Assembly (NCBI GenBank): GCA_034231615.1
Contig: CM067319.1
Span: 10,376,891 to 10,440,890, forward strand
Source of the DNA: Meghimatium bilineatum
Taxonomy: Eukaryota; Mollusca; Gastropoda; Stylommatophora; Philomycidae
Length of the DNA stretch: 64,000 nt
Direction of reading: 5' to 3'
Shown: positions 42,101 through 54,100 of the stretch, in pieces
Numbering within the stretch: position 1 is the stretch's first letter
Layout of the letters: every line of letters starts with the position of its first letter
Made by a program: the position numbers and the translations under genes
Notes under the pieces: generated by a model
Database searches by the model: none
Told to the model about the DNA's origin: nothing
What the model saw: the letters and a program-made list of their open reading frames with translations, nothing else

Positions 42101-45100
42101 TTTTACTACTCTCCCCTACCTATTGTTACCTGTGCTGTTTTACTCATCTCTCTCCTACCTATTGTTACCTGTGCTGTTTTACTACTCTCCCCTACCTATT
42201 GTTACCTGTGCTGTTTTACTCATCTCTCTCCTACCTATTGTTACCTGTGCTGTTTTACTCATCTCTCTTCTACCTGTTGTTACCTGTGCTGTTTTACACA
42301 TTTTCCTCAACTACCTATTTCTACCTGTGCTGTTTTACTTATCTCTCTCTACCTATTGTTACCTGTGCTGTTTTACTACTCTCTCCTACCTATTTCAACC
42401 TGTGCTGATTTACTTATCTCTTTCCTACCTATTGCTACATGTGCTGTTTTATACATCTCTCCTAACTATTATTACCTCGGCTGTTTTACCACTTCAATCC
42501 TGCCACTGACTTCTTTCACGTTAGTTTTCTATCTTCCTCCTTTCTTCTCTTCTTCACAGCATTTACCCATCAGTTCAATTTCCACCTCCGATCACATTTG
42601 TACCACACTCTAGCATTTCCCATCACATTATGTACCACACTCTAGCATTTCCCATCACATTATGTACCACACTCTAGCATTTCCCATCACATTATGTACC
42701 ATGTTCTAGCATCTCATATCAAATAGATGGTCAAATGATGCGCAAATCATGTCAAATCTGGTGTGGACGGTCAAAAGACACAGATATCATAGCCAAGCTA
42801 TAAACCAGAACACAACTCTTTCCGTTCTCCAGACTACATCCCGTCAATCTGCAGAAGTTTGATAACAAAATCAGATGAAGACTTCACATATGCAGTATTT
42901 GCTTACCTCCCTTGTATGACTGGAACAAAGGACTACTTGCATCAATGGCTACTGAAATTGGGCCAATGTTACCGATGGCAACTTTCAGAGCTTCTTCACT
43001 TTTTTCAGGAACGACATCAAAGCATGAACTAATAGAAGCTGCAACTTTTCTCTTTTCAAATCTGCACTTGTCATCCTGTGAGAGAAACAAATACATCAAA
43101 GCATGAACTAATAGTGGCTACACATTTATTATTATCAAACTGATACTGCCAGAACTTTCATGTCATCTCTTCATTTGTTTTTTTTCAAGTTTTATTTCCC
43201 AGTAAGTTATCAGCATATCCTATTTGGTAGTCACAATAGAATGCAAGTCATTCGCCTGCTGACCAACAAACCCTGCTTTCAAACCCACTCATTATTTGTA
43301 GTTTCTTCTTCAGCGTTCATTCTCAGACTCCCGCTGGATCTCTAGCAGGGCAATGGTCCTACTAGATTTCCAGCAGAATGTAGTCCGGAAAATAAAATGT
43401 GTTGTGTCGCCGTTTTATTTGCGCCAATGGCCAAACACATCCGTCTTCTGCAAGATTCGTAGTTTGAAATAAAAATTACTCCCATGGTTCACCTAGCCAC
43501 CAGGAAGTAGGGTGTCAGGATTATCTCTAGGAAGGTCAAGGAGTGGCGCCATTGCTGATGAGCAGGTGCTGTAGGCAACACTAGTCAGGAAGTTTCTGGT
43601 CAACCACTGATGAGGCAGCTGGGCACTTATGAGAAACTGTGACACTGATTTATAGCTTATATTACCTTGACAGTTGTCTACTTCGAAAGTACCATTCAAC
43701 ATGGAAAATTATATCATAAATGTAGAATAGACATACCGGTAAACATAGAATTATATCATAAACATAGAATTTTATCATGAATATAGAATTATATCATGAT
43801 TGTAGGATTATTTTCATAAATATAGAATTATGTCATAAACGTGGAATTATGTCATAAACATAGAATCATGTTATCATATATAGCGCATGGTCATGTGGTT
43901 AGAATGCTATTCTCGGACCCTTGAGGTCCCGGGCTCAATCTACGGTTGGGACAGGACTTTTTCTTTTTAGAGATACAATCAAAATCCTTCCTGTACATTT
44001 CACAGCGTCTTCTATGCCAAAGCAACATTTATTTCCACAGCCCATAGAAAGCCTCTCCACACTCTTTCTTAGGAAAAAATGCAGTAACAAAAGAAAATTA
44101 TGTCATAAACATAAGATAAAATCAAGAACATGACAGCACTGTTACTTACCTGAGCCTCATATGGGTATGAAGTTTCTAACTCCAAGCCTCCTACATCGAT
44201 GATGTACTCAAAGGCATAGTCCATGAGACCTCCATTACATCCTTGATCTCCGTAGCTACCAGAACAATCAACAAGCTGCTGTTCAGAAAGTGACAGGAGA
44301 TTCTGGGACTTCTTAAACCACTGACCTTCCACTGAACCAGTCTAAGGTAGACATGAATAGGCTTTTAATCAAATTTGATATATGTTGTAAAACTCGGCAA
44401 TGAGAAAAACGGAAGCATGATAATGAAAAATATAGAGTTCTATTTATTCTTCAGCGATAAATAATATTATCTAGTACAGAACTGGTGTTCTTCTGCGTTC
44501 ATTTTCAAACTCCAGCAGATAAGCAGGATGTAGTCTTAAAAATGAAATGCACTGTGTCATTTACAGTTTTGCTATGCCATTTATCTGGCATGTCAGACTT
44601 CAGTATGACTTCTCTATCTTTTTGATTCCATATGGGAATGAGTCACTGATACTAACAACAGAATCCAAAAGAAAACTTGTTACAACAGAAATGACTTGTC
44701 TACGTCAAATCCTCAGAATAACAATAAGAGACAGAATAAGGAACGAAAACATCAGAAGACTAACAAACACAATGCCAATTCTGGATTACTTCAGAAGACA
44801 ACAGATTAAGTGGTTTTGATATGCTTCCAGACTACCATCAGACAGTGCCCCTCAAAAAGCATTGCTATACAGACACGATGGATACAAAACCAGGGGTAGA
44901 CATTGCAAACGATGGATAGGAGAAATAAAAGAGTCAATGAAAACAAACATATGTGAAACACACAAAAAAGCCATCTCCAAAGAATTCTACCCCTGACAAT
45001 GCATGGCATAAAGAGGTATAAAGCGAAAAAAGAAAGATGGAAATGAGACAGCCAACTCCACTCTTAAGCATGCTTAGTCGTCTCGTAAGACATGCATGGA

Positions 45101-48100
45101 AGGTAGTGTTGTTATTTTTTTCTACCCTTTCAAGTCCTAGCAGCACACAGGCATTATTGGGCATGTATAGAGCTGTTTGTTTTTATTATGTCACTTGATT
45201 TTATTATGTCACTTGATTTTATTATGTCACTAGGTTCCCCCACAACTTGAATCATAGATATTTTCCTGTGCGATCTAGACTGCCATTCTGTGAACATGGA
45301 AGTTAAGACAGTTCTGGTGTCCATGTTTTTACTTCACTGATATGATTCAGTGTATACATGCTTTAAGACAGCAACGTCTGATGTACCTTTAACACACACA
45401 CAATCATAATGATCAACGTAAACGTGTTATAAAAACCTGTGATCTCAACCACTTACACACCTCATTCTCAAGGATTCCCATCTTCCCCTTAACTGCGGAA
45501 GTATTCTTAAAGATTCAATGAAAAGTCACTGCCATTTTATGGAGATCTTCCTCCTCTTAGCTTCCCAGGAAAAAAATCTGTCTGGAAGCTTATAATAAAT
45601 AAGATCAATTGTTTCCATGGGAAACTAAGAAGTAGAAGATCTCAGCAAAATGGCGGCAAACCCTCATCGTATCCTTAAGGATACCTCCACAGTTAATGGG
45701 TTAACTTCCATCGTAATCATCTTCGTGCTGTTTAACCTACTCGTACAACCTTTTCATGGGGAATGTTGTAGTAAGTTACTAAAAAAGTTTCTACACTTGA
45801 AATTTTTTGCATGCGCACACACATACATGTGTCACAGCCTTGCAGACATGGTCACAACCATGCACATGTGTCGCAGCCTTGCAGACATGGTCACAAAATA
45901 ATAGAAAGCTTAATCAGTATATTCTCACAAAGATGTTGAATATGTGGGTCATACCAATTTAATACGCAGCAAAAGAGAACTACTAGACCTGTTGTTATCA
46001 TGTGACACTCAACAACAAACGTGCTTGTATTACAAAACAGCATTCATTTATTGAATTAAGACTTTAGCTGCTGGGGACTAGTTTACTCATTCCTCTATCT
46101 TGCTGTTATTGACCGGCTAATGTTAATACATGCCTTTTTTTATCTATCCATTCGTTGTAAAAACTTAATTCACTCTGAAATCACCAATATACGTCAACCA
46201 TATATGAAGTACACAAAAAAGCCATCTCCAGATAACTATTCTACCACTGACACTACATGGTATAAAGGTGTATATATCTGTAAGGTATATACTTTCTGAT
46301 GTTAATAAAAATGCCAGTACCTTGAAAATTTTTGTAGGAGAAAAGAATTCAGCACCGGTGGAAAGTCATTGGGGAAAGAATTTAGCACAGGTGGGATCTG
46401 AGAAGAATTTTATAATTGAGAAGAATGTAGCAGCTTAAAGAGTAATATTTGTATAATTGAGAAGAATGTAGCAGCTAAAAGATTAACATTTGTATAATTG
46501 AGAAGAATGTAGCAGCTAAAAGATTAATATTTGTATAATTGAGAAGAATGTAGCAGCTAAAAGATTAATATTTGTATAATTGAGAAGAATGTAGCAGCTA
46601 AAAGATTAACATTTGTATAATTGAGAAGAATGTAGCAGCTAAAAGATTAATATTTGTATAAAAATTGTACTCATCTTGTAAAATACTCACAATCCACAGT
46701 TTTACTGCATTATAAAAACATATCAATTTAAATGAATGTTTTTACAAAACAAATCAGAATAATAATAAACTGACAGAAAAATGTAATACTTACAGTACTA
46801 AATGACCAGCAAGATCCACAAGATTTCTGAAAAAATTATTATAAAAAAACAAATTAAAAAATGTTTTCTTTTTTAACCTCTAGCACATCCCCGGAAAATC
46901 ATTTTGCAAACGGTTTTCTATTTGTAAACAACATGCGGGGACTTTTATTGGCCATTGCTACTCACTCATTTAGCGAAGAGGAACTACAAATTCATGTGAC
47001 GAAATCAGAGACACCTAGATAGCAATAATATTATATTTCATATTCCTGCATTTTGTTTTAAAGAGAGAAAAATATCAGAGTTGTTTTAATTATTTTCTAG
47101 GAATCTTTCCTAATGGCATTATCATCATGAATCGGATTGAAATTGAAGTCATTTTCTGTAAAATCATTACGGATTGTGATTCTGATAATGAAGAATTTTT
47201 TTAGAATTATGTTTGTTTTCAAAGCAGATATGAGTAATTTGTTAGTTTCATTATGAAATGACAACGGACAAGTATAGGCTGAATATATTTACGCCGTGGA
47301 CTACACAGAACTAGACTTAGGCCTAGAGAAAAATAGTTCCAACAAGGTAAGTGACATTTAAATGTTTGATTTGTTTTCACATATGATATTATGAGCATGT
47401 TAGTATGGTTATGAAACAACAATATAAATACAATAGGTATATCGAAGAATTTTATCAGGGAATAAGTATAGATATGTCAGTATAATTATTTTTTTCGATT
47501 CTTTAATAACATTTTTCATCTCACTACCTTCTCACATATCGCATACATACACCAACAAAAGTTACATCATTAGCTTCGGTATTCAATTAATTATTTACAT
47601 TTTTTTAAATTATTTTAAAATCTGTAAGAACAACCAAGTTATTGTGTTTTCCAAACACCCACCAAAAATAATGCAAATTGTCAAAAAAGAATCTGGTTCC
47701 AGGGGAGAAATTACGTAATTGTAATGCGGAGTGCTAAAGGTGAAATAAAAATACTCTTATGATGGGGTATGCTCATCTGTACCACAGACAATGGTCATGG
47801 TTCTGATATTGTTATAACCAAATTGGACTATAAAAAATAATGGAGGCTGTGGTTCAGATAATCCTGCTACCACAACCACAGAGAGTGAGAGATACATATA
47901 TATTATCATTATGATTGGGTTTTTTTTATGTTAGTTAATTATTCCTCTAGGACCATAAGGCGGATGTCATAGATTTCCATTTCTCTCGTTTCATTGAAAT
48001 TTGCTTTAGATCTTCATTGTTTCTGATACCGATGGTGAAACGTTCTCTTGTAATAGTTCTACGTAAAGTTTCTTTTGGTCTTCCTCGTTTTCTCTTGTCT

Positions 48101-51100
48101 TTTGGTGACCACATCAAAACTTGACAGGGAAGTCTTTCAGTATCCATTCATAGCACGTGTCCGATGTAATTCCAGCAACGCTTTCTAATATAGGTGGATA
48201 CATATTCTTGTTTTGATTCTTGTCAGACAACTGTGTTTGATTTGAAGTCTGACCAACGTTAGTTCAGTAGCCTTCTAAGAAATTTATTTTCAAAGGTGTT
48301 TAGTCTTTGTTCTAATTTTGATGTTGCTTTCCAACTTTGGCATCCATATGTTAATGTTGAAATTATGCAGGAGTTGAAGATTTTGTGTTTTTTTATGTAC
48401 TGATGATCAAAACACAGCTGTAATGCTCCAACCAGGACCAGATGTCCCTGCACGAAACCCAGCATTACCTTTCAAGGTACACAACTCAGCAATGCAAATA
48501 CATTTGTGTAGCTCAACAGAACTGATAAATACTACAAATATTGACAAGGATGTTACCTTGGACATAGGACGTCAATGTGATTTTTATAACGACATATAGT
48601 ATATCTATATATACATACATCCATACATCTCAGAAGAAACAATGAATTTAACAATGAATAAAAGATGCAAAACTTCCTAAAACAGTCAATCCGGCTACAG
48701 AGAATTATCAAGACTAATTAAGAAACAAATTAGTCTTGACAAACAATAATACATAATTAATACATGCAGAGAAATCGATGAACAAAGACAACAAGGAAAT
48801 AGCAAGAATATGCTCAATGCTGTAAGAACATTACAACAGAATAACTTCAAGCCCCCACTTCGGGTACTAAAGGATAAAAAAGGGAATACCCCAACAGAGA
48901 AAACTGATATTCTACACAGATGGAAGGAATATTGTCAAGAAATGTAGAAAGCAACAACCCAGTCACCAAATGAGAGCATCAATGAATTAGAACAAGAACC
49001 AGAACCTACAATAGAAGAGGTCAGACATTCAATCAGAAATCTGAAACAAGGAAAAGCTCCAGGTAACGATGGAGTAACATCAGAGATGATACAAGCCGGG
49101 GGAGATTCCAGTGTTCAAATATACCAAGCTTTATGCTGCAAGATATGGAAAAGCGGAATATGGCTGGAAGAATGGAAAAAGTCAGTTAACCTACACTTGC
49201 CAAAGAAAGGAGACATTCAACTATGTACCAACTATAGAACAGTAGCACTAATTAGTCAAGTCAGCAAAATACTACTGCAGATCATAATGAAAAGAATACA
49301 ACATATATTAGAAACATTCATGAAGTCCGGGTCGGTTTTCGAGCAGGAAGGGAACAAGAGACCACATATTCAACATTAGGAATATAATTGAGAAATGTAG
49401 AGAAAACATATGTGTTTAATAGATTACACCAAGGCGTTTGATTGTGTTAAACACCACCATGCGGTTGTGTCTGTGGGTCTCACCACTGGCTCACTAGACA
49501 AACCAACCATGCAACAGAAAACCTTAGTAGATGACATGCCTTTATATTGAGGTTATCTTCTTATAGAAGCTTCATGGCACGTCATCTATACAATCCCGTA
49601 GTCGTAACCTTCTATAACAGTTACCATGTTGTTGTGACAGGCCGATGTTGTGCTTGAGCTAGTTATGGGCACTGCGTGGTTGGGCGGAACAACAAAGAAA
49701 CCTGTCGCAAGGGCCAGAGTTGTGCCCTGATGTCGACATCTGTTTCGGCGGCATTGGACTCGAAACACCATCGAGTCGAGTGGCTGCTGGAACAGAGGGC
49801 GGAGCACTTATGGGAATGTCCCACGAGCTGTGAGGCCAGTTTCTAATCAAGAAACACCACCAGCTGTGGTCCATCATGGGAGACATAGGCTTCCCCAAAC
49901 ATCTAATACATCTTATTGAGACATTGTATCACAAACAACAAGCAGCAGTAAGAGTGGAGGGAGAAACATCTGAATGGTTCGCTGTTCAAAGTGGAGTGAG
50001 ACAGGGGTGCACTCTATCCCCCTATATTTTTTAACATCTATGCAGAGAAAATTATAATGAGAAATGTAAGAGAAGAACTAGAGGAAAATGAGTTTCATCC
50101 ATTAAATATCCGTGGATACAAGATTCCAGAAATAAGACACAATCCTCCGTACTACACATCCTGAGGGACTGAAACAGTTAATTACAACAACAAAGAAATA
50201 CAGCGAGATCTAAAATTGGAAATGGGTACCAGTTGTTCCATTAAAGTAAAGGTGGCTGGTATGATGCTGATCATATTATCCCCAGGTATGCCATTAGTGA
50301 ATGAAACATACAAGTCTAACACCATATTCAGAAATACTTGTGAATGAAACATACGGAGGCTAAAAACATATTCAGCAATACACCTCAATGGTGTTGAAAA
50401 GGGAAATTGTATGTTACTATTTTAATCATATGAACCATGTTTAAAAAATTAATTACCTGATTCTTAACATCCGTAACATATCCCTTGGATCTCCAATCTT
50501 CAGAATCAGGCACTGTTGTTGTTGAAGGATGGTAAGGATTACATTGTGTGGTAGTGCGTGTTCTGTTTGTGACACCAAACTTATTCAAAGCACGATATTC
50601 TGCATTAGTCTGTAAGTACAAAAACATTTTATTGTCTTATTTCAAGAAAATATTGGGTGCAGTACAAGTAGACACCACCACATGTATAATTATTTCCCTT
50701 GTCTATGTTTGTAAATGTCATTTTCATCATTTAATAATTGAAATATTTATTTATTGAGGGTTGGAGTTAGGGTTATTTATATAAAACACAACTATCCTAT
50801 CCCTAACTCTAAAATAAATTAATATTTAAATTATTAAATGATGAACATGAAATTTATAAAGATAGACAAGGAAAATAACTCGACTATGTTGTGGCATCTA
50901 CTTGTACTGTACCAAATATTGAATAACCAACAACTAAGAGTCAAATTGGAAACGGACCTTAATCATAAGATAAGAAAATGACAATCTTCATTTTTTTGGC
51001 CACTTCATGAGGCAGGGAGGTTTGAAGAACATAGTCACAACAGGCATGATTGAAGGCAACAGAGACAGAGGGCGACAACGTTAGAAAATATTAGTCAGTT

Positions 51101-54100
51101 TGACAACCTGGCACGGCAGGGAAACAAGTGAATGAAACATCGATCTTGATACATAAAGCTGGAGATAGAGAGCTGTGGAGAGCCATGATCTCCTACGCTA
51201 GTCAGCATGGCACCTGATGATCAACTAAATATACAAGCATGCATACTCATAAACAGAGAGCCTTTTATTCTTTAGATTTTACATTTTATGTCTCCTTTTT
51301 CATTTTTAACTGCTAATTACTTCATTGATTAGCTCTGTGGCATCAAGGTGGATATCGCATCTGTGAAGGCCAAGGCACTGGTTTCAAATCCTTCTGAATG
51401 CAATTGTGCATCTGGACTGTTGAGAAAGAAATTGCAAACTACTGAATGCACCTATATTGCCTATAAAATCACTACAGCCAAAAAATGTTTGATCCACTGC
51501 TGTATCCTCAATAATATATGCTACCAATTTCAGTTACTTTATGACTTCAAATACATGACTGTGTTACTGATAACTCAGTATACATTACACTTGGGTACAC
51601 ACTTTCCCTAGTAACGCAAATATTAGATCTGTTTATGTGTATATTTGACCTGGATTTGTTTATATATATATATATATATAATGTATATTTGCCCTGGATC
51701 TGTTTCTGTGTGTATTTGACCTGCTGATTCCATGTATATGTATACATGTGTATATGTAGACATATGTACATATGTATACATTGTGTGCGTGTCTGTCTGT
51801 ATCTCCAAAATTACAAATGATATGAAAAAACTGGTGCCATTTTTGGAATTAATAAGTCAAATAATCTCGGAAGAGGGCCTAAAACCAAGGCACCAAAAAC
51901 AATTATTTTGTTGGCTGGTAGCAATAGTTAAATAACAGTATGTTTCTACAACAATAAGCAGAAAAGCAGAAAGTAGTTCGTGGCCTACCAAAATGGCAAG
52001 AAATTAGTTGAGAAGTCAGCTGCCTACCCCACTACAATATGAGAATGGAAATAGAAGCAGTGACAGCAGCTCTCACTTGGTGGCGACGCACCCACCAACA
52101 GACTCAGTGATTCTATCGGACTCTCAAAGTATGCTGCGCAAGATAGAAAAGTGTATGATCAGAATTGAATGGGTCACTCTTCTCGACAATGCACAGAACA
52201 TTACATGGATTTACTGTCCTGGTCATGCTGGGATCAGGGGAAACGAAAGAGCCGATGTGTTGGCTGGTAGGGCTTTGGTGAACGGCACCGAGATAAGAAG
52301 AGACGGGATTGAATTGATTAGAGCAGTTATGGATAACCTTCGAGAAGACGAGGAGGAAGTCGAATGTGACAATGTACATATTCAGAGAATGGTAGAAATG
52401 GGAGTGACTAGAGGTGATGGAAGAAAGCACTCCCTCTCCGGAAAGATCAGAAGAACGCATAATCAGCAACTGACTGGGACGCTGAGCTTATACACTTTTA
52501 GATGGCTGACGGAACGGCAAGCAGAGCATATATGGGAATGCCCCCAGTGCTGTAACGTTTGTTCCTAATCAAGAATCAAAACAGACTGCCACTAGAAGCA
52601 TTAAAACGGTTACCAATGGCACAAGGCAAAAAAAATAAGGCCAAGAGACTCTTTGCAGAACAACCATCAAAGAGAGTATGGCTAGGTGCCTGAACAACTT
52701 GCAAGAACTGTCCGTCCATATTCATTCACATTGACCATTCAGCTCAACTGGGATAGTTGAGTTATGACTAGCGCTAAAATTTGTTTAAAGTGGGGAAGAG
52801 TTCTGCCACTTGCCAACCACACGCTCTCCTTCTGATCTAACCATGTTCTAGTGTTAAGATAAATCAAGACGATTGATGATGTACCAGGGTGAATTGTACT
52901 ACAAGTCTCATAAAGCCTTATGTTCCACAACACCCTATCAGCAAGTGTTTTCCAGCAGGTTTAACATCAGATGTTTCTTCTTCTTCTTCAGCGTTCATTC
53001 TCAAACTCCCACTGGATTTCTCTTGTAACAGGACAATGATCCTAGAAGGTTTCCAGTTGAATGTAGTCCAGAGAATGGAAATGTGTTGTGTTGCCGTTTT
53101 ATTTGCGCCAATGGACCAACTCATCCATCTTCAGTGGACATCAGATGTTTCATTCTCACTGTCCGCCATATACAAGCTTCATATACTCTGCGCCAGAGCC
53201 CCTTGGTTTCTCTCGCTGGTTTGATCTGCCTGTCAAAGCCATTACCTGGATGCAGTTGCTGCTGAATGCTGATAACTACTAGAAGCCACAGGTGAGAGCT
53301 GAGTGCCAGGTGGGGACAAGAACATGAGAACTACTACAAAGGTGTATGACAGTCTCAACATCAGAGGTACTAATCCTCCCTGACATCCCCTACAGCAACC
53401 ACACAAGGCAGCATAACAATGACTCAAACTGTAAACTACAGGTTTCTATCCCATGCATCATAATCAACTTCCAAGCAACACAGGTAAGTAGAAATAACAA
53501 GACTCACAAGATCTGAGAAATGGTTGATGTCCAGGTAGAAGGTGGTGTGCTTATTGTGAAACTTCCAGTTGTGATACTCTATAAAGTTGACATTCTCCAT
53601 GAATATACTGAATCTCTTCCTCTCCTCATCAACAGTTTCATATCCTTTGTCTGTAAACAAACACAAAAATCATTATTATAACTGTAAGTACTTGGACATT
53701 TGCCCCTAATCTAGATGGTAAAAGAAAATAGACTGACACTACAAGCAATAAAATGGGTTCTAGATAGTAAAAGAAAATAGACTGTCACTACAAGCAATAA
53801 AATGGGTTCTAGATGGTAAAAGAAAATAGACTGCCACTACAAGCAATAAAATGGGTTCTAGATGGTAAAAGAAAATAGACTAACACTACAAGCAATAAAA
53901 TGGGTTCTAGATGGTAAAAGAAAATAGACTGCCACTACAAGCAATAAAATGGGTTCTAGATGGTAAAAGAAAATAGACTGCCAATACAAGCAATTAAATG
54001 GGTTCTAGACGGCAAAAGAAAAAGTACTTAGGTGTGACCAAGAGATACTCTTGCAGAAAAACCTTCAAAGTGTTGAGACTATTAATTTCAAATGACAAAC

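Noticed and set aside
41798..42613. 271-codon plus-strand open frame
   Set aside because: It is produced by the 40-nt pyrimidine-rich minisatellite; all three frames there are open, and it lies antisense within a cathepsin intron.
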